From Caballeronia temeraria (GTDB lineage Bacteria > Pseudomonadota > Gammaproteobacteria > Burkholderiales > Burkholderiaceae): a stretch of DNA of 64,000 nucleotides. The notes beneath the pieces were generated by a model that ran no database searches, had not been told where the DNA came from, and worked only from the letters and a program-made list of their open reading frames with translations. Shown here in pieces: positions 18,231 to 26,913 of the stretch. The position numbers and the translations under genes are program-made. The stretch covers positions 212,981 through 276,980 of the forward strand of contig NZ_FCOI02000006.1 in the NCBI RefSeq assembly GCF_001544795.2, in the 5' to 3' direction. Each line of letters begins with the position of its first letter. Positions within the stretch are counted from its first letter, which is position 1.

Positions 18231-18259
18231 CTGCCCGAAAAGTGTCAGATTTCGGGCAG
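18231..18259. repeat. Inverted repeat upstream of the actin-like gene (candidate operator or centromere)
   Basis: Arms CTGCCCGAAA and TTTCGGGCAG (10 bp, perfect) separated by 9 bp. Further upstream lie three CGGT(T/C)AG motifs (18320, 18358, 18380) and several CGAAAAC or GTTTTCG motifs. Sites just upstream of parM-type genes are often the centromere and autoregulatory operator. No gene is seen between 18196 and 18463. Confidence 0.5.
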
Positions 18260-18463
18260 ATCCAAACGATGGCGGGAAGCGAGGAAGTCACCGAAAACCA
18301 ACCGATAAGTGCTCGAAAACGGTTAGAAGCGCGAAGCAAATTTAGAGCTAAATCAAACGGTCAGTTTTCGGGGAGAAATCGGTCAGAAAGTCACCCCGCC
18401 ATGCCGATCTCCTGTAGCGAGCAACAGACGATGTCAAGGAAGCAAAAGGCAGCATGAATTAAG

Positions 18464-18537
18464 GAGCTTTCGCCTGCGCACTGACCGAATTCGCGTCTAT
18501 CCTTCGAAATACCCACCGCGCGACCAGCGCATCGACC
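18464..18537 (+). promoter_or_regulatory. Shared promoter-leader module, copy 2 (upstream of the non-coding region)
   Basis: GAGCTTTC at 18464-18471, -10 box TATCCT at 18498-18503 (34 bp apart), then a leader with GCGC-GACCA-GCGC (18518-18530) followed by ATCGACC (18531-18537) and TCCT-ACA-AGGA. No gene starts for more than 1.2 kb downstream. Confidence 0.7.
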
Positions 18538-18592
18538 CTCCTACAAGGACCATCGAGGGGTTCGCTTTGCCTAGCGAAAACCCCTCTGTCAC

Positions 18593-18618
18593 AGGCCGCA
18601 AAGTGATGCGGCCTTTTT
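18593..18618 (+). terminator. Intrinsic terminator shortly after promoter-leader copy 2
   Basis: A perfect 8-bp stem AGGCCGCA / TGCGGCCT with a 6-nt loop is followed by TTTT. A second long hairpin (GAGGGGTT.../...AACCCCTC) precedes it at about 18555-18587. Confidence 0.8.
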
Positions 18619-19747
18619 CTGAATCAGATCAAGTACAAGGCGACCCACGTTGAGGACGCCGGACACGCGATATCCATTGGGTTTGCGGGCGGTTTTGCCC
18701 GAATCTGCGAGTTGAGACGGCTTGGAAGCGGACACGGACACGGCTCTGTGTGCTTCGAATCACGCCGACTCAATGCGCATGGACACATCCTTTCAGCACA
18801 CGAAGCTGGGTACGTTGCATGAAGCCCGACACACCGCGGCCGATTGAACGTGCTTGGGGATGGGGGTATGGGCAGGCCACAAGAGGCGGCTCATCCCTGT
18901 ACGGAAGACGAACGGTAGGCGCGACCGGAGAAAAAACAGCGCAAACGAATTACCGAGCAATTGGCCGATGTCGTGCGGTCGCAAGACAGGGCACACGGGC
19001 GCAGTGATGCGTTTAGGCCGGCGCGGTAGCCGTAGAAGCGGCGGTCTCAGGTTGGCGCAGCGGAAGCGCGAACACGGGGAAGCGGCGACAAGGCAAGACA
19101 CAACGACGAGGAGGCTGCGTAAGCAGAGCCGGTCGTGAGTAGTGCCAGCGGGACCGTCGCCAGCGGTTTTCACGCGAAGCGTGAGGACGGCAGCACGCAG
19201 CAATACGGAGGGTCGATGCACGTTTCTTCCACGTGCGGGGCTATCGAATGGAATCGCTAAAGGACAGGAAGGCAGGACCCGGCGGGGTACGCGGCGCGCA
19301 GCGCGATCGAGACCAGGAGATAGGCTCCCTGAGGGGCTCTCAAGCTGCGGCAAATGAAGCGGGCGGGAGAGATATCGCCTGGCCCATAAGAACGCAAGTA
19401 CGAGGTGCTGATGCGGGCGCCTTAGCGAATTCGTTCTCAGGCGGCGAATGAGCGCAGGGGTGTTCGTCGCTTCGGTCGACCACGTGTTGGGACCACTGAC
19501 CGACATCTCGAAGCGGACGCTGCGTGGTCGGAGTGGCAGTTGTCACTGCGTTTCGAGATCGCTGATGTGAAAACGCGATAGCGCGCTTAAGCATGCGGGA
19601 ATGACGGGATGGTAAGCGGCGGGATCAGGGCGTGGAGAGAGTCGCACGGCCTTCTTCGACGCGGCAGGGGTGTGCCGGGCGTTCGACTCGGGCCGGCTTC
19701 TCTTTGTGCAGTCAGTAGAAAGTCAGATGAACTTTTGGAGAATGTAT
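18619..19747 (+). ncRNA. Candidate long structured non-coding RNA
   Basis: About 1.1 kb without a credible gene on either strand: the open frames are short or Arg/Pro/Ser-rich and lack ribosome binding sites. The plus strand has many compact hairpins with purine-rich loops and linkers: CGGGC-GGTTTT-GCCCG (18686), TCACGC-GAA-GCGTGA (19170) nested inside CCGTC/GACGG, GCACGT-TTCTTCC-ACGTGC (19218), GCAGT-TGTC-ACTGC (19536). It lies downstream of a promoter-leader and directly before a recombinase gene. It could be a large ncRNA, a long 5' leader, or a decayed region. No known RNA family was recognised. Confidence 0.4.
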
Positions 19748-20890
19748 ATGGAAGTGACGTTGAATGTGAAAGCGCTCTTGAACGACTACCGGCTCCCAGC
19801 GGATTTCAAGCGCGAACTCGAGGTTCTGTTCAGGGAAAACGTCAATCGCGTGCACAGTCGGACCCGTCTCAGTTCGAAATCACTTTCAGTTAAAACGCAA
19901 GGATATCGGTTACAGAAGCTGTGCCGCTCGTTTGAAGAACTCCGGGAGAACGGCTTTGCGCTGCAATCGCCATGGTCACTCAAGGAAAAGCACATCCGCT
20001 TCCTGGTCAATCTTTGGGTCGGAAAAAAGCAAAGCGGCGGCACGATCGAAAACAAGATTACTTACTTTCGTGCGTTCGCGAGCTGGATCGACAAGCCAAA
20101 TCTCGTCGGGACCGTGGGCGACTATGTCGATCGCAAAGAGAATGGTCTCATTCGCTCTTACTCCGCGCTTGAGGACAAGTCGTGGGAGGGCAATCAGGTC
20201 GACGCGATCGCCGTATTGGATGAGATCGCGAGGACAGACCCGGTGGTTGCGATGCAGTTGAAAATGCAAGCGGCGTTTGGGTTGCGTGTCGAGGAAAGCT
20301 TTCTTCTGAGGCCAAAGGAATCGGTCCGCCACGACGGCCTGCTAAGTGTCACGCGCGGAACGAAGGGCGGTCGAGACCGAGTCGTGCCGATGGAGTTGCA
20401 AATATCGGTGTTGGAAGAGGCGATGCAATATTGCAACACGCTGACCGGCTCAACAATCCCCGATGGGTACACCAAGACCCAATGGAGGAATCACTACTAT
20501 GACGTGCTCAAGCGGTATGGCGTCACGAAAGCAGGCTTGGGCGTCACCAGTCATGGGATGCGGCACGGGTATCTCCAGCAGATGTACGAGAGGCTCACCG
20601 GCGTCGCTGCGCCGATCAAAGGAACAGGCGAGAAGGCCGATATCAAGAGTCATCGGGAAGCGATGATTCAGGTGGTTGCGGCAGCGGGCCATAGTCGCCG
20701 TCGTAAGGCCAATGCATATCTGGCGAGCTACAACGCCGTCGCCCAACAGAAATCCGCCGCAATTTCCCTGGAACAGGCGCAGGCAGCAGTCGTCAGTGCG
20801 GGCGGTGAAAAGAAGGCCGCGGCCAAGCTACTGGGCATCTCACGGCAATCGCTTTATCGCATCCTGGATCGGGAGAAATGTGCAGAATAG
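19748..20890 (+). CDS. Tyrosine recombinase (integrase-domain protein) with a C-terminal Fis-like helix-turn-helix
   Basis: 380 residues from MEVTLNVK; start chosen because GGAG lies 7 bp upstream. Catalytic residues of tyrosine recombinases can be placed: R180 (AAFGLRVEES), K206 (TRGTKGGRD), H269/R272 (SHGMRHGY), H315 (AAGHSRRR) and Y324. The last 25 residues (KKAAAKLLGISRQSLYRIL) form a Fis-type helix-turn-helix, unusual for an integrase. It may resolve plasmid multimers, integrate the element, or control the locus. It follows the candidate ncRNA in the same direction. Confidence 0.85.
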   Translation: MEVTLNVKALLNDYRLPADFKRELEVLFRENVNRVHSRTRLSSKSLSVKTQGYRLQKLCRSFEELRENGFALQSPWSLKEKHIRFLVNLWVGKKQSGGTIENKITYFRAFASWIDKPNLVGTVGDYVDRKENGLIRSYSALEDKSWEGNQVDAIAVLDEIARTDPVVAMQLKMQAAFGLRVEESFLLRPKESVRHDGLLSVTRGTKGGRDRVVPMELQISVLEEAMQYCNTLTGSTIPDGYTKTQWRNHYYDVLKRYGVTKAGLGVTSHGMRHGYLQQMYERLTGVAAPIKGTGEKADIKSHREAMIQVVAAAGHSRRRKANAYLASYNAVAQQKSAAISLEQAQAAVVSAGGEKKAAAKLLGISRQSLYRILDREKCAE

Positions 20891-20967
20891 AGGGGGGGCG
20901 CTAAACGGCACATTTACCAGAAGCTAAAAGTCTATACAAATCAATAACTAACGAGTTCAGCGAAAAA

Positions 20968-20997
20968 TCACCAGAGCTACCTGGGTAGCTCTGGTGA
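20968..20997 (-). terminator. Perfect palindrome acting as minus-strand terminator
   Basis: TCACCAGAGCTACC / GGTAGCTCTGGTGA, 14-bp arms with 2 bases between; on the minus strand it is followed by TTTTTCG. It closes the 46-residue gene. Its core GCTACC-NN-GGTAGC recurs at 28209 and 54737. Confidence 0.75.
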
Positions 20998-21023
20998 GGA
21001 GCAGGGCGGCTTAGACGGGTAGC

Positions 21024-21164
21024 TCAATTCAGCAACCAACTCAGCATCGGGCTCGTCATGGCGTGATAGGTAAGAATCACCCCCAACGCGAGGACGGTGA
21101 AAATCTGCGGCGCGAGTTGCGCACGCAGACGATAGGCGGCACGGATGTATTCGACGGGAGACAT
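21024..21164 (-). CDS. 46-residue membrane protein
   Basis: Begins MSPVEYIRAAYRL; one membrane segment at about residues 20-38 (IFTVLALGVILTYH). GAGGAAG lies 6 bp before the ATG, a promoter-like sequence lies upstream and a perfect-stem terminator downstream, so this small gene looks like a complete expression unit. Function unknown. Confidence 0.7.
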   Translation of the reverse strand: MSPVEYIRAAYRLRAQLAPQIFTVLALGVILTYHAMTSPMLSWLLN

Positions 21165-21212
21165 ACTGTTCTTCCTCTAGTTGAATCCCCGGTCGGCGAC
21201 CAGAGCATAAGA

Positions 21213-21241
21213 TCAGTATGCCGGCCCTGGTGCCAAGTCAA
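21213..21241 (-). promoter_or_regulatory. Candidate promoter of the 46-residue membrane protein gene
   Basis: Minus strand TTGACT (21241-21236), 17-bp spacer, TACTGA. It lies about 50 bp before the ATG at 21164. Confidence 0.4.
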
Positions 21242-21242
21242 G

Positions 21243-21908
21243 CTACCAGCGGTTGCGATCTGGGAGATCGTCGACGGCGAGGTTCACGCTGTTCTCGAAA
21301 TTGCCCTCGTCGCCGCCCGTGGCGGGAATCCGTGGAAACTGGATGGACGCGATCCCGTCGATGTAGATGCGCCTCGCGAGCTGCTGAAGCTTGCGGTAGC
21401 GAGCCGCATCGTTAAGCACGGGATCGACGGGCCAATACTCGCTCATCGTGATTTTGCTGTCCGCGATCTTCTTGGCGATCATTCCGAAAATCGGCCCGCG
21501 CTTTTCCCAGTCGTCTTCGTTGCGGGACAGAAGGTCGATCAGAAATGCCGCATCGACGGCGCTAATTTCCTTCCGAACGAGCTTGACGAGGTCGCCTTCT
21601 TTCGCCGTCGGTCGCCGCATACGGGCGTTCCAAATTTCCCCGGCTTGGTCCAGCGCGGCGTGCCGGTCGTTGCCGGTCGCGATCCAAGGCGTTTGCATCC
21701 CGCACTCTTCACAGTAGATGCAGCAGACTTTCTCGGTCGGCGCCTCGTAGAGCGAGCGCGCTTCCATGTCGTGCGTGGCCGGTGCGAGGCTCGAGCCGAG
21801 GCGAGAAAAGTCTCGCTCAGGTGCTGATGGCCGGCCAATCAATCGTTGGGAGAATCCGAACGCCCACGCTCCGCCGCAATGGTCGCAGGGAAACAGTTCG
21901 TCAGTCAT
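21243..21908 (-). CDS. Lar-like zinc-ribbon protein (restriction alleviation family)
   Basis: 221 residues. The N-terminus has PCDHCGG, then CCIYCEECGMQTPW and AGEIWNARM, the zinc-ribbon plus W-N-R pattern of Lar-family restriction alleviation proteins, known from phages and plasmids. Classical Lar domains are about 60 residues; the C-terminal 110 residues here are an extra helical region (KEISAVDAAFLIDLL...) with no recognised motif. A role against host restriction is only suggested by the zinc-ribbon likeness. Confidence 0.55.
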   Translation of the reverse strand: MTDELFPCDHCGGAWAFGFSQRLIGRPSAPERDFSRLGSSLAPATHDMEARSLYEAPTEKVCCIYCEECGMQTPWIATGNDRHAALDQAGEIWNARMRRPTAKEGDLVKLVRKEISAVDAAFLIDLLSRNEDDWEKRGPIFGMIAKKIADSKITMSEYWPVDPVLNDAARYRKLQQLARRIYIDGIASIQFPRIPATGGDEGNFENSVNLAVDDLPDRNRW

Positions 21909-22024
21909 GGCGGGGTCCTAAGGCGTCGAAAGCCGGCGAGATGAAAAATGTAGGCGGAAGGCATTATAGCCAGCGCCGATCAGGCCCCAATTTCCGCCAA
22001 AACCCAGCCCTAGAGGACGAACAA

Positions 22025-22420
22025 CTATGCCGCGACGCGGTTTGATGCGATCGCGTTGTAGTCCTCGTGACTGACCAGTCGGATCGGCGTGAGAGATGGG
22101 GCGTCGAAGAGCAGTCTGTATGATCGGCCGACTGGCACAGACAGAAGCTTACCGGCGGATGATTTCAGAAACTTGCCGTCAAGGGAAAGCGGATGGACGC
22201 CGCTGCTGACTCGGGCAAGCAGGTCACGTGCCTCGCGTTGAACGGAGCTCAGGTGCCGCACGATGGTCAGATCGATCGGATCAGTCGAGGTCACACTTCG
22301 CTTGGCCGCGCGCTTCTCTTCATGCGCGCGTGACTGGTCAGCTTTTCTTTTCTCGGACGCGGCGCAGGTGTGGCAAAACTTGCCCTTGCCATTGTGACCG
22401 CAAGCGAACGTCTGTTTCAT
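22025..22420 (-). CDS. Small zinc-binding protein with a RelE-like C-terminal half
   Basis: 131 residues. The N-terminal CGHNGKGKFCHTC is a compact zinc site followed by a Lys/Arg/Glu-rich helix. The C-terminal half (REARDLLARVSSG...GKLLSVPVGRSYRLLFD...RLVSHEDYNAI) follows the strand-helix pattern of RelE/ParE-type toxins or ribonucleases. No antitoxin gene is adjacent, so a toxin-antitoxin role is not claimed. A promoter-like TTGACC...GCAATA lies at 22476-22448. Confidence 0.55.
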   Translation of the reverse strand: MKQTFACGHNGKGKFCHTCAASEKRKADQSRAHEEKRAAKRSVTSTDPIDLTIVRHLSSVQREARDLLARVSSGVHPLSLDGKFLKSSAGKLLSVPVGRSYRLLFDAPSLTPIRLVSHEDYNAIASNRVAA

Positions 22421-22447
22421 GGTGCTCTTCCGTCATTGTTGATGAGC

Positions 22448-22476
22448 TATTGCACCATTTAACGCTGCTCGGTCAA
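22448..22476 (-). promoter_or_regulatory. Candidate promoter of the zinc/RelE-like gene
   Basis: Minus strand TTGACC, 17-bp spacer, GCAATA, about 30 bp before the ATG at 22420. Confidence 0.4.
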
Positions 22477-22793
22477 GTCTCGGTTGGCGACGCTTTTGAA
22501 GCTCTTTCTTGAGTGGTGAGCGCGTCGAGCTCCTCAGACAGTTCGAGGACCCGTGCGCTCGCGAGCGCCAAGCGGGCGTTCAGCCGATCGATCTGAGCGA
22601 GCGCCAGTCCGTATTGCTCGGAGAGCATCGATAGCGCCCAAAAGGGGCTCAGCATTGCGCCGCAAATGGAACAGACAACAACGCCGCCGTTTGGCTCCAG
22701 TTTGATTCGCCGATGCGTGCACTCGCCGCGTGGGCGTTCATTCTGTTCAGCGACGGAGACACGCAGGCGAGCAAAAGGAATGACCTTACTCAT
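22473..22793 (-). CDS. 106-residue protein with a short zinc ribbon
   Basis: Begins MSKVIPFARLRVSV. A Cys-x-His (ECTH) and a Cys-x2-Cys pair (CSICG) could form a zinc ribbon at about 26-45, followed by a helical region. Its start overlaps the stop of the DUF5131 gene (ATGA), which suggests coupled translation. Function unknown. Confidence 0.6.
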   Translation of the reverse strand: MSKVIPFARLRVSVAEQNERPRGECTHRRIKLEPNGGVVVCSICGAMLSPFWALSMLSEQYGLALAQIDRLNARLALASARVLELSEELDALTTQERASKASPTET

Positions 22794-23860
22794 GCGACCT
22801 CGTGCCGCGGGAACTCGTCGTGTACGCGTCCGTCGAGCAACCGGCCTGCAGACTTCTTTCCGAGCGCGATCGAGATTATCGAGGGCTGCGCGACTCGCCC
22901 CGCATCGGCAGCCCACTCGTGAGAACGAGCGCCGGTGACACCATACTGGCGGTCGAGGGCGACTTCCTTGGCATCGGGAAGACGGGCCGTCTGCTTTTCG
23001 CCGTCGACTGTCATCGGATACCATTCGCCCCATTGTTTGAAAAGGAATGGAACGCCGACGGCCGCGCACTGGTCGCGCAGGGATCGAGCCCATGCATGAT
23101 GCATGGGGCGTGCGCCGAACCCGCTTTCTCCGCCGACGATGACCCAGTCGATGAGATCGCGCCGGCCCAGTTTATGAATCGGATCGCTGGCGTGCCCGGC
23201 ACACGTTCCGCAATAGCCATCCGCCATTCCGCCGCCCTGAGAGAAGCCGGTCCCGCAATGAGGATAACTGGGTGTGAGCCAGTCACCGATGTCGACCGCG
23301 CCTAGAAGGGGCTCCATACTGAGGAATTTCACGCGCACGGGCGTGGCGAGCAATTTTGAAATATCGCGGTCGGCTTCAGTCTGATTGACGACCGTCGCTC
23401 CGAGCCAGACGTTGTCGGGCAATCGCGGCTCATGCAGATACCAGAGATTGGGGCGTTGCGCGGCAACCTCCCGAATCATAGGAACCACACTGCCGATGCG
23501 CTTCGTCAGGAGCAACCAGTCGAGATCCTGTGTACTGTCGATAAGATCGAACAGGTCAACGCGCCATGCGGGATCAACCGCGTTATCGAATACATCGGCG
23601 AGGGAGGCACAGAATACGCGCTGGCGGCGCCCGTGCTTGGCGAAGAAAGCGTCGGCCTGCGCGTTCCACTGGAGCGGCTTCCGCCAGTTGGCGTGCGACG
23701 TTCGAACACGGGGTTGGCCGGCACCCCATCGGACCCGATGCAGGCGGGTGTCCATCATGGACTCAGCGTAGCAGTGGTCGCAACCCGGCGAAACCTTTGT
23801 GCATCCGGACCATGGATTGAACGTGTGATCGGTCCACTCGATTTTGCCGTTTTCACTCAA
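22790..23860 (-). CDS. DUF5131 (phage Gp37/Gp68) family protein
   Basis: 356 residues. Signature N-terminus IEWTDHTFNPWSGCTKVSPG with C20, C27 and C30 (GCDHCYAE), then RVFCASLADVFD, DWLLLTKR, VWLGATVVNQ, VKFLSMEPLLG, IVGGESG and FLFKQWGEW, the standard order in this phage/plasmid family. The family is distantly related to radical SAM-type (beta/alpha) barrels; its reaction is not known to me. The start appears to be TTG overlapping the previous stop (TTGA). Confidence 0.85.
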   Translation of the reverse strand: MSENGKIEWTDHTFNPWSGCTKVSPGCDHCYAESMMDTRLHRVRWGAGQPRVRTSHANWRKPLQWNAQADAFFAKHGRRQRVFCASLADVFDNAVDPAWRVDLFDLIDSTQDLDWLLLTKRIGSVVPMIREVAAQRPNLWYLHEPRLPDNVWLGATVVNQTEADRDISKLLATPVRVKFLSMEPLLGAVDIGDWLTPSYPHCGTGFSQGGGMADGYCGTCAGHASDPIHKLGRRDLIDWVIVGGESGFGARPMHHAWARSLRDQCAAVGVPFLFKQWGEWYPMTVDGEKQTARLPDAKEVALDRQYGVTGARSHEWAADAGRVAQPSIISIALGKKSAGRLLDGRVHDEFPRHEVA

Positions 23861-24174
23861 GATTTAGGCTCCTGGGCGTTCAGGTACTTGGCATACTCCG
23901 GCCAGTACTCGTCGACGCTTTCCGCGTGCGCTTGGGGCGTACCACACCAGCCATGGACCACGGCCTTGGCCTCGGCATGGTGGCTTGGGTCTTTGTCTTC
24001 AGCGACGATCTCGGCACGTTGTTTCTTGGTGCGCTCGCCGTGAAGGGCATTGAACGCCGCGGCGACCGCATCAGCTTGCGCACGCGACGGCGCGGCAACG
24101 ATGTCATCCGGACCTTGAATGTGGAGCATCCATAGTTCTTTTGCGAGCTGCGGTACGAGCGGCCGCGATTGCAT
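23857..24174 (-). CDS. Hypothetical protein, 105 residues
   Basis: The core ELWMLHIQGPDDIVAAPSRA followed by AVAAAFNALHGE looks like a small alpha/beta domain, and the tail is Trp/Tyr/Glu-rich. Start uncertain: ATG at 24174 gives an overlap of about 70 bp with the upstream gene; ATG at 24129 would reduce it. The stop overlaps the TTG of the DUF5131 gene. Confidence 0.55.
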   Translation of the reverse strand: MQSRPLVPQLAKELWMLHIQGPDDIVAAPSRAQADAVAAAFNALHGERTKKQRAEIVAEDKDPSHHAEAKAVVHGWCGTPQAHAESVDEYWPEYAKYLNAQEPKS

Positions 24175-24694
24175 CTTCAACGGTGGCGAATCGGCAGCGA
24201 ACGAGAAACGTGTCGTCGCGCGAGCTCGGCACCGGGTCGTGTTCCCACTCGCCGCTCGTGTTGAGGCACGAGAAGCGAGTCCTGACTTTCCACAGATTGG
24301 AGCTACATACCTGGCTCGCGCGTTCGATAAATACTTCGTCTCCGCTGGCAAGACGTCCAACGGAGTACGCGACGATTTCGACGTCAGCCGTTGCTTCCGG
24401 TGCGACTTGCGCGGCAACGTTACGCCGGAGTGCACCGGCGTGGATGGCGATCTTGGCAAGTCGCTTATATAGCGCTTTCAGATGGTCGATGTCATCTTGA
24501 TTGAACCTATCGGGCGCGTCCTCATCGTCCTTAGCTCGAGGATAGTCGCCGCGCGAAACCATATCGAGAAAACCGGCCAGTTCGTAGGCGACCTCCTTCT
24601 CAGCTTCGCACGGGGACGCCTGTTCGGCGGTGCTGCCTGAAACGCATTGTTCTTGTCCAGGAGGGCACGCCGATTGCAGGTGCCGTTGGTTCAC
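24104..24694 (-). CDS. Hypothetical protein, 196 residues
   Basis: GTG start at 24694. Contains a helical region (DDIDHLKALYKRLAKIAI) and a C-terminal half with two Cys and an end rich in Ala and Arg. No family recognised. It overlaps its downstream neighbour, as is common in this minus-strand cluster. Confidence 0.45.
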   Translation of the reverse strand: MNQRHLQSACPPGQEQCVSGSTAEQASPCEAEKEVAYELAGFLDMVSRGDYPRAKDDEDAPDRFNQDDIDHLKALYKRLAKIAIHAGALRRNVAAQVAPEATADVEIVAYSVGRLASGDEVFIERASQVCSSNLWKVRTRFSCLNTSGEWEHDPVPSSRDDTFLVRCRFATVEDAIAAARTAARKRTMDAPHSRSG

Positions 24695-24741
24695 TTGTCG
24701 TCGGTCGCCTTGATCATGTTGCCGTATTGATAGGACGAGGT

Positions 24742-25212
24742 TTAGGCCAGCGATTCGGCGCTCGGGCAGAGAAGGCGGGAGATAGCCTCATCGCGGCGAT
24801 AGTGCTGCTCAATCGCATCGAGGTAGCGACGAAAACAAACCGTGTCTGTGGGGCCACCTTCAACATCGCGATGTGCAAAGAGGAGATCGGTCGGCGCTGA
24901 TGCATGCTGTTCGAGTGCGCGAGCAGCGGGCTGGTTCGGCAACCACCACCTGTTCCAACGAAGCGTGAATGCGAGCCAGCCGCGTGCCGATCGGTCGATT
25001 TCCGGCCACGTCGCCTCGAAGTCGAGGATGGCGCCGAGCGTGCTGAAGAAGACCATGCGCAAGTGGTAGTCGTCGGCCGCCGCGACCACGATCTGCTTGC
25101 GCCGTTCGTCGACGGGGTCGATCGAGCTGGCCAGGGCGAGCGCCGGATAGCTCACCTGCCAATCCGCGTCACGCGCGATGGCGCGCTTCAGGAAGAAAGA
25201 GTTCGAGTCCAT
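24742..25212 (-). CDS. Hypothetical protein, 156 residues
   Basis: Begins MDSNSFFLKRAIARD. Helical, with ADDYHLRMVFFSTLGAI and WNRWWLPNQPA segments. This start is preferred over an in-frame ATG at 25329 because a good promoter-like sequence lies at 25242-25269, between the two. Function unknown. Confidence 0.5.
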   Translation of the reverse strand: MDSNSFFLKRAIARDADWQVSYPALALASSIDPVDERRKQIVVAAADDYHLRMVFFSTLGAILDFEATWPEIDRSARGWLAFTLRWNRWWLPNQPAARALEQHASAPTDLLFAHRDVEGGPTDTVCFRRYLDAIEQHYRRDEAISRLLCPSAESLA

Positions 25213-25241
25213 GACATTGCTCGGGAGTGGGAATCGCCTTG

Positions 25242-25269
25242 AACATATCCCGGCGCTTTGCGCTGTCAA
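25242..25269 (-). promoter_or_regulatory. Candidate promoter of the gene at 24742-25212
   Basis: Minus strand TTGACA (perfect -35), 16-bp spacer, TATGTT (4 of 6). It overlaps the 3' end of the DUF1173 gene. Confidence 0.5.
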
Positions 25270-26618
25270 GGCGCGGCGACGGGGAGACGGATTGATTCGA
25301 GGGCAGCGGGCGGGATCCATTCCACGCACGGCGTTGCGGCTCGGGCATAGATGGCTTGCTTCTGTGTTTTGCGTGCGAGGTATTGGGCGTTGTCCAGCAT
25401 GCCGTAGACCTCGATCGCGGTAGGCGTCGAGGTGTCTGTCAACCGAGAATCGGGCAGCGTGTCATCGCCCGGCATCAGACGAAGGGGCTTCTTGAACCTG
25501 CGCCGCTCGGCGACAAGCCGGTTCGCCATCGCCACTTCGTAACTCGAATCACAGGGGATGAAGGTGCTGTTGCACAGTTGAAGCGCCACGTCGACGATCC
25601 GCAGGTTTCCCTCCTTATCTCCCTTCCCCAGCGTGCGTTCGTTGACGGCCAGCGCCACAACCCGCGCGGTCGGGGCACCGATCTGCGCCCACGCGGATCG
25701 GAAAGACTTCGACGCGGCGTCGATGATCGCCTTGGACGCGAAGAGTGTCCGGCTGGTCTGACGCAGCCTCAGGACGAATCCAAACTTCGAGTTGTCGACG
25801 CTTCGCACCTCGGTGATGACGATACCGCGTTGGGTGGCTTCAGGCGTCGTGGTGATTCGCGCGAGGAAGCGGTCGAACTCGGCGACGATGGAGGGGCCTT
25901 CGCTCTCGTCGTACCTACGCATGACGTGCAGGACGTCCTGCATCGGCTTGCCGTTGAGTTTCCCGTCGCCGAGCGCTGCCAGCAGTTGTGCATTGCATTG
26001 GCCCCAGCTGCGTGCCGGCGCGCCCGTCCAGACGTTCAAGCCTGCTTCGAGCCACACGCGCTGCAGAAAGCCGAGAAAGGGCGCACAGCGGCGGGTTGGT
26101 CCGGCGCCTGAAAGATTGCTTGCTGATCGGGGAACGGGTTCGACAGTTCGAACGGCCAGCGAGGCGTCGAGCTTTACGTTTAGGCCAGCGGGAGTTTGCC
26201 GGATCGCGTCAAGCGAATCAGGATTCGCGCTATCCGCGGACGGCCCTGCTGCGTAAAAGGAGCATGACTGGGCGTCGTGTCGCGGACCTTCATCAGGCCA
26301 ACGCGCGAGATGGAAGAGCGCGCCGTAACGCCTCACGACAAGCCGTAGTGGGTCACCGCCCGCGCCAGTCGTGCAGCGACATACGGCATATCCCGAGGAA
26401 ACCTTGGCGCGCTCGAGTTGCCGCGCGTACCTCGCTGGATTGTCCTGGACCTCTTCGAGGGCGACGGTTATGCCGTCAAAAAACTTGCGACATGTCTCGC
26501 GGCCTCCCGGAGGGTTCGCTGCGCGTCGTTCGCCGGAACTTTGTGGATGTGAGCCCGGGTGCCGAGGAGGTTGGCCACCTCGCGCACGCTCAGGCAGAAC
26601 TGTTCCGCGTGGTCGCAA
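25266..26618 (-). CDS. DUF1173 family protein, start uncertain
   Basis: Homology-like sequence starts near residue 49 of this frame (ITVALEEVQDNPARYARQLE), followed by GYAVCRCTTGAGGDPLRLVV and FHLARWPDEGPRHDAQSCSF with conserved Cys and His, then a long C-terminal part ending VEWIPPAALESIRLP. This is the DUF1173 pattern known from beta- and gamma-proteobacterial plasmids and islands; function unknown. No good start codon lies near residue 49 (an ATA occupies the expected place), and upstream residues are Arg/Pro-rich. The true start may be upstream, non-standard, or lost. Confidence 0.65.
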   Translation of the reverse strand: MRPRGTVLPERARGGQPPRHPGSHPQSSGERRAANPPGGRETCRKFFDGITVALEEVQDNPARYARQLERAKVSSGYAVCRCTTGAGGDPLRLVVRRYGALFHLARWPDEGPRHDAQSCSFYAAGPSADSANPDSLDAIRQTPAGLNVKLDASLAVRTVEPVPRSASNLSGAGPTRRCAPFLGFLQRVWLEAGLNVWTGAPARSWGQCNAQLLAALGDGKLNGKPMQDVLHVMRRYDESEGPSIVAEFDRFLARITTTPEATQRGIVITEVRSVDNSKFGFVLRLRQTSRTLFASKAIIDAASKSFRSAWAQIGAPTARVVALAVNERTLGKGDKEGNLRIVDVALQLCNSTFIPCDSSYEVAMANRLVAERRRFKKPLRLMPGDDTLPDSRLTDTSTPTAIEVYGMLDNAQYLARKTQKQAIYARAATPCVEWIPPAALESIRLPVAAP

Positions 26619-26803
26619 CTTGGAAACTGAAGTCCGACCGTCGACACGGTATCGGGTGCGGCGTAGTCTCGGGAAAAAACCGAACCGGTTCCAATCAACG
26701 CGTCGATCCAGCTGTCAGGAATGCCGCGCGCAGGGGTCGACGCTGCGCGTGCGCCAGCAGGATCTATCGTGCAATCTTCGAAGCTAACAACGATCAGATT
26801 CAT
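26468..26803 (-). CDS. 111-residue protein, or C-terminal half of an interrupted gene
   Basis: From ATG 26803 (MNLIVVSFEDCTID). The ATG has no ribosome binding site, and the frame is open upstream to 26959 through a well-formed membrane helix (FNAIVTIMSALALYEL). This suggests that the segment belongs to the gene starting at 27300 and is separated from it by a 7-bp repeat that shifts the frame. The C-terminal sequence is soluble, with two Cys; no family recognised. Confidence 0.45.
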   Translation of the reverse strand: MNLIVVSFEDCTIDPAGARAASTPARGIPDSWIDALIGTGSVFSRDYAAPDTVSTVGLQFPSCDHAEQFCLSVREVANLLGTRAHIHKVPANDAQRTLREAARHVASFLTA

Positions 26804-26913
26804 GGTTCGGGTGCAGTTACGCTGCAGTGGGGCGGGTGATGCTCTCACGGGAGCGGGGCGATCCGAGGCGCGCCGACGTTGGCTGGCCGCGAGCTCGTAT
26901 AGCGCGAGCGCAC

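Noticed and set aside
18793..19506. 237-residue minus-strand frame in the non-coding region
   Set aside because: Arg/Pro/Ser/Leu-rich, no start signals and no resemblance to a protein; it falls inside the hairpin-rich segment.
22025..22420. Toxin-antitoxin pair based on the RelE-like half
   Set aside because: No partner gene with antitoxin features next to it, and the zinc site at the N-terminus is unusual for a toxin.
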